From Pedobacter nyackensis (GTDB lineage Bacteria > Bacteroidota > Bacteroidia > Sphingobacteriales > Sphingobacteriaceae): DNA of 64,000 bases. Under the pieces are notes generated by a model. It had not been told where the DNA came from and did not search any database. It worked only from the letters and a program-made list of their open reading frames with translations. Shown here in pieces: positions 44,386 through 54,800 of the stretch. Within the stretch, counting starts at the first letter, position 1. Every line of letters begins with the position of its first letter. The stretch spans positions 211,237-275,236 of the forward strand of contig NZ_FWYB01000002.1 in the NCBI RefSeq assembly GCF_900176505.1. Reading direction: 5' to 3'. A program made the position numbers and the translations under genes.

Positions 44386-44654
44386 ATGATGTTGGTTTTA
44401 TGGTTAAACAATTTAACGTTTTTAATTCTAAATGTTGAATACATATCTGCAATTGAACAATAATCAGCTAAAAAACACTGTCCCTATTTAGCCAAGTTCT
44501 AAACGATATTACCATTAACAGCAGATTATGGCTCAAAACACGGCCATATGGCAAAAGACCGGAATTAGCCCATTTTCAAAGCTTTAAATAAAAGCTAACT
44601 TTAATTACATAATCAACAAACAAGCGAGCAAACGCCGACCACAAAGCAACAATT

Positions 44655-45800
44655 ATGAATAAAAACACTATTTTAGGCATCGTCTGCCTGGCATCTTCCA
44701 TGACATTGATAGAAAATGGCAGTCTTTATGCACAATCTAAAGATGCTGATTTAAAAAATTGGCCAAAAGGCACCTCCCCAAGGGAGATTGGAACAAAAGT
44801 AGCCGAGCATTTTAATGTTACTCCCCATACCAACTTTAACAGAACAACGCCTCCCAAGGTAATAACCTACCCCGAAACCTGTACCTGGTACGGTGCATTA
44901 ACTTTTGCAAAAGAGAGCAAAAACAAACAGCTCGCTGAGAAACTACAAAAACGATTTGAGCCCTTGTTTGGCGAAGAGGCAAAAATGATTCCTGTGCCTG
45001 ACCACGTAGATTATAGTGTATTTGGATCAGTTCCATTGGAACTATATATGCAAACTAAAGACAAAAGGTATTTAGATATGGGGATCGCTATTGCCGATAA
45101 GCAATGGGGCCCGCCAGAAGGCCCAAGGGTTAAACCTGAATCACATGAATTCTACAATCAAGGCTATACCTGGCAAACCCGCCTATGGATCGATGATATG
45201 TTTATGATCACAGCACTGCAAGCACAGGCTTACAGAGCCACTGGCGATCAAAAATACATAGACCGTGCAGCCAAAGAGATGGTATTTTATCTTGATAAAT
45301 TACAAAGACCTAACGGATTGTTTTATCATGCCCCTGATGTTCCTTATTACTGGGGACGTGGCGATGGATGGATGGCCGTAGGTATGGCCGAATTATTAAG
45401 ATCAGTACCAAAATCCAATCCTAATTACGATCGGATCATGAAAGGCTATAAAGTCATGATGGCCTCTCTGTTAAAATATCAGGCCGAAGACGGCATGTGG
45501 CGTCAGCTGATAGATCATCCGGAATCATGGGCGGAAACCTCATGTACAGGGATGTTTACCTTTGCCATGATTACAGGCGTGAAAAATGGATGGCTAGATA
45601 AAGAAGTATATGGGAAATCTGCTCGGAAAGCCTGGCTTAAAGTCATTACCTATATCAACGAAAACAATGACATTACCGAAGTTTGCGAAGGCACAAATAA
45701 GAAAGACAGTCTGCAATATTATTTAGACCGCAAAAGAAATATTGGTGATTTACACGGCCAGGCTCCAATCTTGTGGTGCGCAACTGCTTTATTGCGTTAA
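44655..45800 (+). CDS. GH105-family unsaturated rhamnogalacturonyl hydrolase
   Basis: The 381-residue protein has a signal peptide (cut near L-Y-A-Q-S) and an (alpha/alpha)6 barrel. Key strings include G-Y-T-W-Q-T-R-L-W-I-D-D-M-F-M (Asp180/181) and Y-Y-W-G-R-G-D-G-W-M, matching GH105/GH88 catalytic Asp positions. These hydrolases remove the unsaturated uronate left at the non-reducing end of oligosaccharides by rhamnogalacturonan or ulvan lyases. It heads an operon with a PQQ-type dehydrogenase, a cytochrome c and a broken second copy, and complements the GH78/GH127 operon upstream. Confidence 0.93.
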   Translation: MNKNTILGIVCLASSMTLIENGSLYAQSKDADLKNWPKGTSPREIGTKVAEHFNVTPHTNFNRTTPPKVITYPETCTWYGALTFAKESKNKQLAEKLQKRFEPLFGEEAKMIPVPDHVDYSVFGSVPLELYMQTKDKRYLDMGIAIADKQWGPPEGPRVKPESHEFYNQGYTWQTRLWIDDMFMITALQAQAYRATGDQKYIDRAAKEMVFYLDKLQRPNGLFYHAPDVPYYWGRGDGWMAVGMAELLRSVPKSNPNYDRIMKGYKVMMASLLKYQAEDGMWRQLIDHPESWAETSCTGMFTFAMITGVKNGWLDKEVYGKSARKAWLKVITYINENNDITEVCEGTNKKDSLQYYLDRKRNIGDLHGQAPILWCATALLR

Positions 45801-45879
45801 AAGGAGAGAAAACCAGAATGGAATTAACATTGTTAAATAGACAATCCTAAAAATTCCAAATCCTCAAATAAAAACAACA

Positions 45880-47160
45880 ATGAAAAAGATATTATTAATA
45901 CCCATTTTACTAAGCGCATTGGCGTTTTTTACCTTATTCGCTTTTAGGGACTCCTCGTTGGGCGGACCTAAACCGGATGCCGACAATGTAGGCTTAAAAC
46001 TTCCGGAAGGATTTGGTGCTTTAAAGGTAGCCGATATTGGTGCCAAAGCCAGGCACCTTGTTGTTACTCCTCAAGGCATAATCTATGTAAAACTAGCAAG
46101 GGTAAAAGAAGAAAAAGGGATCATCGTACTAAAAGAGAATAGTGAAGGTAAAGCTCAGGTTACCGGCGGCTTTGGCAATTACGGTGGTACAGGTATTTAC
46201 ATGAAAGATGGCTATCTCTACGCTTCATCAAACAAAGAAGTATTCAGGTATAAACTAAATGAAAAAAATGAAGTAATCGATCCAAACAACCCAGAAACAA
46301 TAGTTAAAGGGCTAAAAATGGGCCGTCAGCACGAAACCAAGTCTTTGGTAATGGATAATGATGGAAACATATATGTAAATATCGGAGTACCTTCCAACTC
46401 TTGTCAGGAACAAGATCGCGGCTTAAGATCACCTGGCATCCCGGGATGTCCTTTATTAGACTCCGCAGCAGGGATCTGGCAATTTAAAAAAGATAAGCTG
46501 AACCAAAGTTATAGTGAAGGAGTACGTTATGCTACAGGGTTAAGAAATGTAGTAGGCTTAGACTGGAACCAACAGAACAATCAGCTTTATGTAATGCAGC
46601 ATGGCAGAGACAACCTGAACAGCGCATGGCCGGAACTTTACAACACAAAAGAATCAGCAGAATTACCCGCTGAATGTTTGTATGCTTTAAAGAAAGGCGA
46701 CAATGCAGGTTGGCCATTTATGTATTATGATGGTATTCAAGGTAAAAAGATCGTAGCTCCGGAATATGGTGGCAACAAGAAAAAAGAAGCTGATCCTAAA
46801 TATCTGGATCCTGTAGTCGCATTCCCTGCCCATATGGCACCTAACGGTTTATTGTTCTATACCGGAAAGATGTTCCCTGAAAAATATAGAAACGGTGCCT
46901 TTATTGCGTTCCATGGTTCATGGAACCGTGCACCTGAACCTCAAAAAGGATTCTTTGTTGCATTCCAGCCATTTAAAGATGGTAAGCCTTCAGGCGAATG
47001 GGAGATCTTTGCTGATAACTTTGCCGGCACCCCTGAAAAGGCCGCTATGAATAAAGCTGATCACCGTCCATGTGGACTTGCACAAGGTGCTGATGGCTCA
47101 CTATATGTTACAGACGACTCTAAGGGAACCATTTATCGCATTGTTTACAGTAAAAAATAA
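45880..47160 (+). CDS. PQQ-dependent sugar (pyranose/sorbosone-type) dehydrogenase, AA12-like
   Basis: The 426-residue exported protein (signal/anchor about 1-21) is a beta-propeller of the L-sorbosone/pyranose dehydrogenase type. Typical strings are R-H-L-V-V-T-P-Q-G-I-I-Y, R-Y-A-T-G-L-R-N-V-V-G-L-D-W, N-A-G-W-P-F-M-Y-Y, A-F-H-G-S-W-N-R-A-P and H-R-P-C-G-L-A-Q-G-A-D-G-S. It would oxidise a sugar in the periplasm with PQQ. A separate small cytochrome c is encoded 10 bases downstream as the likely electron acceptor. It differs from the fused enzyme at 24250-25659, so the window holds both fused and split versions. Confidence 0.87.
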   Translation: MKKILLIPILLSALAFFTLFAFRDSSLGGPKPDADNVGLKLPEGFGALKVADIGAKARHLVVTPQGIIYVKLARVKEEKGIIVLKENSEGKAQVTGGFGNYGGTGIYMKDGYLYASSNKEVFRYKLNEKNEVIDPNNPETIVKGLKMGRQHETKSLVMDNDGNIYVNIGVPSNSCQEQDRGLRSPGIPGCPLLDSAAGIWQFKKDKLNQSYSEGVRYATGLRNVVGLDWNQQNNQLYVMQHGRDNLNSAWPELYNTKESAELPAECLYALKKGDNAGWPFMYYDGIQGKKIVAPEYGGNKKKEADPKYLDPVVAFPAHMAPNGLLFYTGKMFPEKYRNGAFIAFHGSWNRAPEPQKGFFVAFQPFKDGKPSGEWEIFADNFAGTPEKAAMNKADHRPCGLAQGADGSLYVTDDSKGTIYRIVYSKK

Positions 47161-47170
47161 AAGAAATATA

Positions 47171-47620
47171 ATGAATAGAGTTTTAATGATCTTATTGATC
47201 TTAACAACAGGTGGTATAAAATTATCGGCTCAAACAAAAGGCAAAAACGCACCTGCAGCAAAATCGCAGGTAGTTACAGGAGCGGTAATGGCCAACGGGA
47301 AGAAAATATATGGTCAGTATTGCTTAGCCTGCCATATGGCTGACGGTGGTGGTGTACCAAACATGAATCCACCACTTAGTAAAACTTCTCATGTATTGGG
47401 CGACAAAGAAAGACTCATAAAAGTAATTCTTAACGGACTTGCCACTGGTGAAGAAATAGACGGAGAAACATATACCAACATTATGCCGCCACATAATTTT
47501 CTGAAAGACCAGGAGATTGCGGATGTACTATCCTACGTTAGAAATAGCTTTGGAAATAAGGCAGGAGGAATTTCTGTAGGAGAGGTTAAGGCTATACGCG
47601 CTAAAAACATAAAAAAGTAA
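47171..47620 (+). CDS. Small exported class I cytochrome c
   Basis: The ATG at 47171 (M-N-R-V-L-M-I-L-L) gives 149 residues with a signal peptide ending L-S-A-Q; the longer frame overlaps the dehydrogenase gene. The heme motif C-L-A-C-H is at 51-55. The distal ligand is probably the Met of N-I-M-P-P-H, as in small cytochromes linked to sugar dehydrogenases. It lies 10 bases after the AA12-like gene and should accept its electrons in the periplasm. The next frame, 2 bases later, is a decayed GH105 gene. Confidence 0.92.
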   Translation: MNRVLMILLILTTGGIKLSAQTKGKNAPAAKSQVVTGAVMANGKKIYGQYCLACHMADGGGVPNMNPPLSKTSHVLGDKERLIKVILNGLATGEEIDGETYTNIMPPHNFLKDQEIADVLSYVRNSFGNKAGGISVGEVKAIRAKNIKK

Positions 47621-47622
47621 AT

Positions 47623-48049
47623 ATGAAATATTCATTCCTAATGGTCGCTTTAATGGGATCAAAACTTGTCTTTTCACAGGAAAGTGATACCGAAACCATT
47701 ACCCGAAAAGTGGGATCCAACTGGCTTATGGCACCAATTGCTGGATAAACCGGATTCATACCTGGAAACGTCCGTGACCGCTATGTACATTTACACTGTA
47801 GCACATGCAGTAAATGAAGGGTGGATCAGTCCAAAATACATTACAATCGCAAATGAGGGATGGAAAGGTTTGGCAACTAAAATTACACCAGATGGTCAGA
47901 TGCAGGACGTTTGTATAGGAACAAACATGGATGAAGCACTTAAATTTTATTACACCCGCCCTACCGAATTAAATGATACACACGGCTTAGGTGCCTTCTT
48001 GCTAGCTGGAACTGAAATGATAAAGGCAGAAAAGAACAATAAACCTTAA
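47623..48049 (+). pseudogene. Broken GH105-like gene: signal peptide joined out of frame to C-terminal third
   Basis: From the ATG at 47623 a signal peptide (M-K-Y-S-F-L-M-V-A-L-M-G, then V-F-S-Q-E) runs into a stop at residue 42. The other frame, from about 47690 to 48049, encodes an intact C-terminal GH105 segment (K-W-D-P-T-G-L-W-H-Q-L-L-D-K-P-D-S-Y, then M-Q-D-V-C-I-G-T-N). The segment is paralogous to residues 285-380 of the gene at 44655-45800. The middle, about 230-250 residues, is missing. An internal deletion with a frameshift explains both pieces. The 2-base spacing from the cytochrome gene shows it was an operon member. Confidence 0.85.
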
Positions 48050-48073
48050 TTAATTCTATAAAAACATTTTTTT

Positions 48074-48125
48074 AAGCTCAGTACAAAAAAGCGCCAATGG
48101 CAAAACTTTTTGTACTGAGCTTTTT
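48074..48125 (+). terminator. Strong rho-independent terminator of the GH105 operon
   Basis: AAGCTCAGTACAAAAA (48074-48089) pairs over 16 bp with 48107-48122, the 17-base loop holding a smaller GCC/GGC hairpin (48093-48101), and TTTTT follows. Confidence 0.88.
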
Positions 48126-48370
48126 ATTTGATCCAAAGCTTAAGCTATTGAGCATTAAGCGTACGTTTCCCTGCTTTGCACTAGCCACATCATTAACCAC
48201 AATAACCCAATCTGTCGCCCCATTTCGCAATACAAAACTCCCGGGTGATATATTGTCCCCCAAACTCCCCAACCACCAACACCCCTCTTTTTCAAACCCG
48301 TGCAACCTATATTACCGCCAAAAGGCCGTAAATAAGATGGTGTATCATATTGATAGCGAAACTTATCGCA
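48126..48370. other. Intergenic stretch without a supported gene
   Basis: Between the terminators of two convergent operons. Short open frames occur on both strands (such as 48097-48393 plus and 48155-48412 minus), but they overlap each other and the hairpins, lack domains, and have no plausible start context. I see no promoter or repeat in it. Confidence 0.6.
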
Positions 48371-48403
48371 TAAAAAAAGCCGGAAAGCATTAACTTCCCG
48401 GCT
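48371..48403 (-). terminator. Terminator of the minus-strand SusCD-FAS1 operon
   Basis: AGCCGG-A-AAG (48378-48387) pairs with CTT-C-CCGGCT (48394-48403), one mismatch, 6-base loop. On the minus strand it runs into seven T residues (48378-48372). Confidence 0.75.
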
Positions 48404-48423
48404 AATAAACATAAACCAGACAA

Positions 48424-49515
48424 TTATTTAACTATAGTACCGTCGTTATTGATATACAAACTATTAATTACACCCAGGGTTCCTTTTTCAGTGGTATTTG
48501 CTTTTCCAGGATAAGCTATTTGGAAGCGTAAACCCACAGGATCTTCAAAACCAGGATAATTAGCTTTGCAGTAATCTAACCATTTTTTGATACCATCACT
48601 TGTCACCCACAGATTTCCATCAACATAAGCGGTAAAGATATTATTGGCATCAATTGCAAAAGCAAGCGTTTTTTCCACACCATCGCCGGATCTAAAGATC
48701 GGATTTCTACCCTTTATTGGATTGATTAGTGTTTGAGGAGCCGGCAGTACCGCACCAGCTACACTAAATTTCGATATTCCTGATGAAGGCGTAAATGTTT
48801 CGTAACGGAGCTGAAAATTATCTTTAGTTGCAGGATCTACAGTTGGCCAGTATTCCCATCTGATCTCTCTCATGAAAGGATAGTCCGTATGAGTCCTGGG
48901 CTGTTGAAAAAAGATCGAAACGATAATTGGCTGATCCGCGCGAAAGAAACTTTTCCACCCTAACCTTGTACTCAATGAGAATGGTATTTTTAATTCTGCA
49001 AGATTCAGATCCCTTTTTATAATTGCAGTTTTATTAACTGTATTGGCAGTAATTTCAATTGTACTCTTCAATGGATCTGCGTTAATAACCTTAACTGGCG
49101 CATCAACTACATCAGACGTACTCCAGCCATTCCCATCAAAGGTGAACCTGCTTTGAAACTCATCGAAAAAATATTTGGTTACTCTCATGGTTGTTGAGCG
49201 CTCACTCGTCTTCCCATCCAAATCTGCCTTTGCTGTCACGGTATACTCCCCAGCTTTAACAGGAGCTATCCACAAATTCTCGAATAAATTTTGTGTACGC
49301 CAGCCATCAAAGGTTCCTCCTGTAGCAGTCCACTTATAAGATACCGTAGTATTGTTACCTCCTTGAGTTCCGGCCCATACTTTTACTTTTTCACCAAAAT
49401 AAAACTCCTCACCGGCCTTACTTAAAGTTACAATTTCAACCTTTTCTTCTTTCTTGCACGATACTGCAACGATGCAAAGTATCATGAATATGCCTGTATG
49501 ATATAACTTTTTCAT
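48424..49515 (-). CDS. PKD/Ig-like surface lipoprotein in a SusCD locus, unknown ligand
   Basis: The 363-residue lipoprotein (A-V-S-C, Cys20) has an N-terminal PKD/Ig-like domain (about 25-115; V-S-Y-K-W-T-A-T-G-G-T-F-D-G and G-E-Y-T-V-T-A-K-A). A C-terminal beta-sandwich of about 230 residues follows and may be a carbohydrate-binding or jelly-roll domain (F-T-F-D-G-N-G-W-S-T, then F-R-S-G-D-G-V-E-K-T-L-A-F). It takes the place of SusE/SusF-type glycan-binding lipoproteins. It starts 3 bases downstream of the FAS1 gene, so the two are coupled. No enzyme motif was seen. Confidence 0.75.
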   Translation of the reverse strand: MKKLYHTGIFMILCIVAVSCKKEEKVEIVTLSKAGEEFYFGEKVKVWAGTQGGNNTTVSYKWTATGGTFDGWRTQNLFENLWIAPVKAGEYTVTAKADLDGKTSERSTTMRVTKYFFDEFQSRFTFDGNGWSTSDVVDAPVKVINADPLKSTIEITANTVNKTAIIKRDLNLAELKIPFSLSTRLGWKSFFRADQPIIVSIFFQQPRTHTDYPFMREIRWEYWPTVDPATKDNFQLRYETFTPSSGISKFSVAGAVLPAPQTLINPIKGRNPIFRSGDGVEKTLAFAIDANNIFTAYVDGNLWVTSDGIKKWLDYCKANYPGFEDPVGLRFQIAYPGKANTTEKGTLGVINSLYINNDGTIVK

Positions 49516-49518
49516 AGT

Positions 49519-50226
49519 CTATTTAGTATTAATGATATCTGATCTTTTTGGCTGAGTAATAAATCTCGTCATTACGTGAATCACTCCATTTGTAGCATGC
49601 AAATCCGGTGTACGCGGTTTCAGCTTGGCAATTACTGGATTCAAATAATTATTGATAAACAATCCTCCATCGCGAGTTGGTTCCATCATCATGTATACTT
49701 TTGCTGAATCATTGGTAGAACTTAAAGCATAGGTATCAACCCATTTGTTTCCTCCTTTACCTATCGCATCAAAATCCTGAGCTCCCTTTAATACATGATA
49801 TCTAAGCATATTTGCTATCCTGTCAACCGGATACTGACTCCATGCTGATCCTTTAACAGTTTGATTATAGGTCGGACTTGTTGGATCCTTATCTAAGAAC
49901 TTATTCAAAGAAAAGTAGCTATTTGCATCCTCAATATTTGTGGTCGCATTGTTATGGAGCAGCAAATACGTATTTCCACTTTGGGTATAGAGTTGCTTTA
50001 CATCCTTATAATTTGGGTCCTTATCTACATATTCAATCGCATCTATCATCCCCGAAAACATATCCGGTCTGGAATTCATGAAATCGACTACACTCATATG
50101 TACGTTACTATCGTAATGTGACGGCTCATACTTCTCGTTTTTCTGCAGCGGCAACTTTTCGCAGGCAGCAAATGCCATACACGATATAAGAATTGCAGGC
50201 GCGATCAATTTTTTAATAGTTTTCAT
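49519..50226 (-). CDS. FAS1 (fasciclin)-domain lipoprotein in a SusCD locus
   Basis: The start at 50226 (M-K-T-I-K-K-L-I-A-P-A) gives a lipoprotein signal ending A-F-A-A-C (Cys22) and 235 residues; the longer frame invades susD. One FAS1 domain (about 45-230) is present with the recognisable pieces N-T-Y-L-L-L-H-N-N-A, the central L-R-Y-H-V-L-K-G, and the closing A-T-N-G-V-I-H-V-M-T-R-F-I. FAS1 domains mediate adhesion or small-molecule binding. Its position between susD and a PKD-like lipoprotein suggests an outer-surface role with the transporter. Confidence 0.85.
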   Translation of the reverse strand: MKTIKKLIAPAILISCMAFAACEKLPLQKNEKYEPSHYDSNVHMSVVDFMNSRPDMFSGMIDAIEYVDKDPNYKDVKQLYTQSGNTYLLLHNNATTNIEDANSYFSLNKFLDKDPTSPTYNQTVKGSAWSQYPVDRIANMLRYHVLKGAQDFDAIGKGGNKWVDTYALSSTNDSAKVYMMMEPTRDGGLFINNYLNPVIAKLKPRTPDLHATNGVIHVMTRFITQPKRSDIINTK

Positions 50227-50260
50227 ATTAATATTTTCTAGTTGTACCAAACTGTTAATC

Positions 50261-51835
50261 TTATTCATCATATGGAGCATTTTGATCGCCCAACAATTTA
50301 GGGTTAGCATTAAATGCTGCAGAGTTAATCGGAAAAAGAATCCTTCCTGCATTTACTCCTTCATACTTAGCAGCATTTCGTCCTCCTAATATTGGATTCA
50401 TAATACTGGTCAGGTATTGATAACCATTCGTATAATCGTATATGGTTCCGATTCGGCATAAGTCGAACCATCTTTTCCCTTCACCCAGTAATTCATACTG
50501 TCGCTCTGTAAGGATCGTTCTTTCGATACCTGTTGTCAGATCTCCGGTATAATCGGTAAGTAATGCCTTAACCGTATAACCCACCCTCGACCGCACAGTA
50601 TTTACAATGTCCAGCGCCTCTTGATGTCTTGATTTATGCGCAAGCGCCTCAGCCCTTAACAACATAATATCTGCGAAACGATAAATAGGAATTTTCACAG
50701 AACAATCACCATTGGCAACATATTCAAACTGTCCGCCCAATTGATTATCGCTCCTTTTCGCACTTGGATTAAAAATAGTGAACTTTCCAAAACCACCTAC
50801 TGAAGAAGTATAGTCACTTACCGTTTTAAAAGAAACCGAGTCAAAACTGGTGTAATAACGACCGTCCGCTGGTTTAGTTGGGTCAGCAGGATTAGTCCGC
50901 TCACGAAGCTCCTGGAATATTTTAGGCGTCATCATGTAATTGTTGGTATTCGAACCTGAAGCAAATCTCGAACAAACACCAACACCACCACCACGCTCTA
51001 AATTGTCCCAATAAAGGTTAAAGATTGTTTCAGTTGATGTAGCAGGATCTGTAAACATATTTTTCCAGCTTTGGGCATTCGTTACCCAGGTACAACCACT
51101 TTCGGTAATACAACTCTGAGAAGCAACCAGTGCTTCATCATACTGTTGAAACCACATGTAAACATCAGTTTGCAATGCATAAACTGCTGCTTTTTGCATA
51201 TTATACTTATTTGTCTTAACGCTGCCAATGTTTTTCAAGGCAAGATTAATATCGTCAAGAATTCTCTTCTTAATATCAGCAATCGGCGATCTAGGGAACT
51301 GTGTTGGCTGGCCATAAGTTTCAAGAGGCTCCGTTAAAAGAGGCATCCTTCCCCAAACCCTAAGTCCATAAAAATACATTAATGCCCTTAATCCATAGCA
51401 CTGACCTAAATAATCAGTATAAACGGCACTTCCACCACCTACATCCTGACTGATCATTTGAGGATAGTATTTTATCCCATAATTACACAAAGAGACTGTA
51501 GTATAAAGGTTCGACCAACTGGTTGCTCCACCTATATCAGTATCACCTGCTGATAGTGAATTGTTTAAAAACTTTGTCTGTGATGTCCCTGTACCGGCGC
51601 CTTTGATATTGTCCGAACGAACTTCACCCCAGTCAAACCAGTTGGTATTTAAGGTAGTCTGCATAGAATTATATATACCCGCCATCCAGGCATCTGCATC
51701 CGATTTATCCTTCCAGAAACTATCAGGCGTAATAGTCGAAACCGGATCAACCTGCAAAAACTTTTTACACCTGGTGTTGGTAAGCATAACTAATAAGCCC
51801 CCAAGCAGTATTATTGTAAATCTTATTCTTTTCAT
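50261..51835 (-). CDS. SusD/RagB-family lipoprotein of the minus-strand locus
   Basis: The ATG at 51835 (M-K-R-I-R-F-T-I) is preferred over the TTG at 51847. The protein has 524 residues, a lipoprotein signal ending T-N-T-R-C (Cys23), the early SusD motif F-L-Q-V-D-P-V-S-T-I-T-P-D-S-F-W, and the terminal domain with D-I-M-L-L-R-A-E-A-L-A-H and E-R-Q-Y-E-L-L-G-E-G-K-R-W-F-D-L. It lies 12 bases after susC. The ligand is unknown; no glycosidase is encoded in this operon. Confidence 0.95.
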   Translation of the reverse strand: MKRIRFTIILLGGLLVMLTNTRCKKFLQVDPVSTITPDSFWKDKSDADAWMAGIYNSMQTTLNTNWFDWGEVRSDNIKGAGTGTSQTKFLNNSLSAGDTDIGGATSWSNLYTTVSLCNYGIKYYPQMISQDVGGGSAVYTDYLGQCYGLRALMYFYGLRVWGRMPLLTEPLETYGQPTQFPRSPIADIKKRILDDINLALKNIGSVKTNKYNMQKAAVYALQTDVYMWFQQYDEALVASQSCITESGCTWVTNAQSWKNMFTDPATSTETIFNLYWDNLERGGGVGVCSRFASGSNTNNYMMTPKIFQELRERTNPADPTKPADGRYYTSFDSVSFKTVSDYTSSVGGFGKFTIFNPSAKRSDNQLGGQFEYVANGDCSVKIPIYRFADIMLLRAEALAHKSRHQEALDIVNTVRSRVGYTVKALLTDYTGDLTTGIERTILTERQYELLGEGKRWFDLCRIGTIYDYTNGYQYLTSIMNPILGGRNAAKYEGVNAGRILFPINSAAFNANPKLLGDQNAPYDE

Positions 51836-51847
51836 GATCTCTTTCAA

Positions 51848-54800
51848 TTAAAATGTTATACCAAGGCCCACACCAAATTCTCTTCTACGCGGGTACTGTC
51901 CATTATCAAGTCCTGGCTTAAGCACGCTATTTTGTTTTACTTCCGGATCAAAACCTTTATAGTTTGTCCACGTTAACAAGTTAGTTCCATAAACATATAG
52001 GTTTAGGTTTTGCATGTACATTCTCTTAGCCATTTTTGATGGAATCTGATAGCCTAACCTTGCACTCTGTAACCTGATAAATGATCCATCTTCCAAATAG
52101 TAGTTATTAGTTCTTCTGATGTTATCCGCAGTTTTATCACCGCCGTTATAAGAATCCGTAATCTGTCCTGGATATTTATGCATATTCAGGATAAAATAGG
52201 GCTCCGGTGTTGTATTACTATTAGAGAAAGATGCTGTATTTCTTCTGTTATCGTTGTAAATACTGTTACCAAAGTTTCCATATAACGAAACTGATAAAGA
52301 GAAGTTTTTATAAGTGAAATTGTTGCTCCAGCCCAGGCTCCATCTTGGTTGCCCATATCCGGTTACAATTTTATCTTCAACCCCAATGTTGCTATTCAAA
52401 TTACCGTTTGCATCAGGTTTGTTCGACCAGATTACATCACCGGCTTTTGAAATCGTACCATTGGTTGTCAATTGTTTTGGAGTTCCTACATATGGAGTTC
52501 CATCAGGGTAAGTATAGCCCAACAAGGTTGGCTGCATTGTCTTAGATATGATTACATTACCTTGAGCATCTCTCTGAAACTGAGGAATCAGCCTGGTTTT
52601 GAAATCATCCGTGTAAGCATTAGATTCATCATACGAATAAATACCAAGGTACTCGTAGCCAAAAAAGTTACCAGCCTCTTTACCTTCTCCAACCAACCAG
52701 TTATCATCTACATAATCACCACCCGGTAAGCTCAGGATTTTATTCCTTACCATCGACCAGTTGACAGAAGTTTGCCAGGTAAAATTTCTTGTTTGAATAG
52801 GATATCCTGAAACCATCAACTCGACACCCTTATTCTGCAAAGAACCTGCGTTGATCCTTGCCTTACCGGGGAAACCAACCTCCAAAGCCAGAGGAGCTTC
52901 ATACAACAAATCCGTAGTTTTCTTGATATAATAATCTCCCACAAAACTCACTTTACCACTTAAAAATGTCAAGTCCAAACCAAAGTTTGTTTGCGTAGTT
53001 TCTTCCCATTTCAAGCTGTTATTACCTAATTTGGTATTGGTTCGCACACCACTTACGCCATTGTAGTAATAAGTTCCAAAAACAAATTGCTGGACAGCAT
53101 CAAAATCACCAATCTCCTGGTTACCTGTGATACCCCAACTTGCTCTGGCTTTGGCATCGGTTAAAACGCCTTTAGACCATTTCATGAAACTTTCGTCGCT
53201 GAACCTCCAGCCTGCCGAGACAGCTGGGAAATAACCCCATTGATTCTCCTCTCCAAATACAGATGAACCATCTCTTCTCAATGAAGCATTCAACAAGTAC
53301 CGGCCTTTATAGTCATAACCAACCCTTCCAAAGAAGCTCAGCAAAGCTGATCCCGATCCTCTGGTATAGATATCACTTAAAGTAAGTTCACCAGCCGCGT
53401 TTAATGTGTGTACATTTTCACTTACAAAACGCTTACCTGCAATATTTATCTCATCCTGGTTATTTCTTTCGAAGTTCATACCCACAAGGGCGTTTACATT
53501 ATGATCCTTGCTAAAGGTTTTCTTATAATTAAACAAGGCATTACCCTGAGTTCTGATCGGAATCTTAGTTTCATCGCTACCGGTACTGATAGCCGTGTTT
53601 TCAAGCAACTTAGAATTAAACGTTGTATTTCTTGAAAGTTGAATATCTGCTGATGCATCAGCATGAAAATTTAATGCCTTAGTGATCGCAAAGTCAAATC
53701 CCTGGAAAAGAACGCCCTTATAAGCCGTTGTTAAATTCTCACGCAAATAGGCTTCAGCGATCGGGTTTTTACGCCCACCACTATCGTAAATATAATCACC
53801 ATTAGGCAAAAACAAGGTTTGTTGTGGTCCCCTTTGTAGTGCCTGCTGTATTACTTTACCTTCGTTGATGTTATTTCTATTCTGATAACTAAAAGTCAAT
53901 TGAGAAGTAAGTTTAATCTTGTCAGACGGAGCGTACTTTATATTGGTACGCATGGTAGCACGTTTATTAAAACTCGCAAGGATAACACCCTGCTCATCCA
54001 GATACTGTAAACTGTTATAATAATTTAACTTAGGTGTACCTCCACTCATAGAAAGACTCACCTGATTGCGAATACCTGTTTGAGTAATCAAGTCCTGATA
54101 ATCATTATCTGCATTTTTATTGTATGCTGTAGAATCATCCGGATGCGGATCAAGACTAATCTTAGAGCGTTGATCAAACATCTGGCGCTGTAAACGGTTA
54201 GATTGCGGTATTCTTCTGGAGATGTTACTGTAACTTCTCAAATAATCAACATTGATGATTGGTTTGCCATCTTGCCCTTGTTTTGTTGTGATGATAATAA
54301 CACCGTTAGCAGAACGCGAACCATAAATAGCTGCGGACGCAGCATCTTTAAGGATGTCTATAGACAATACATCTTTTGGATTAATCGAAGAGATATTTTT
54401 CATTGGTACCCCGTCCACCACATAAAGCGGCTTAACTCCCTCATCAGAAAGGGTCGACATTCCGCGTATGGTGATATCACTTTCATCACCAGGAGCACCC
54501 GAGCCGGTCATTACCCTTACTCCCGGCGCTGCACCCTGGATGGCATCAAAGATCGAAATTGGTTGCTTTTCATCAATTGCCTTTGCGCTGATCGTGCTGA
54601 TCGCCCCAGTTACATCTTTTTTCGCCTGGGTTCCATACCCCACTACAACTACTTCGTCCAGATCAGATAAAGAAGGTATCAGTTTTGGGCTAATTGAACG
54701 CCTGGAACCAACAACTTCTTCTTTCTTATTAAAACCGATATAGCTAAATACCAATACGGATTCTGCATTTGGTACAGTAATCGAGTACTTACCATCGCTT

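Noticed and set aside
43802..44389. 195-codon open frame antisense to the SMP-30-like gene
   Set aside because: Hydrophobic, low-complexity shadow of a gene with a clear signal peptide and propeller repeats on the other strand.
44543..44552. 10-bp palindrome GCCATATGGC between divergent genes
   Set aside because: Short; expected by chance in a window this size. No promoter element aligns with it.
48097..48412. Short open frames on both strands in the gap between convergent operons
   Set aside because: They overlap each other and two terminators, lack a plausible start context, and match no family; a decayed fragment cannot be excluded.
54203..54670. 155-codon open frame antisense to susC
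   Set aside because: It overlaps the conserved plug region of a SusC protein and shows no recognisable protein features.
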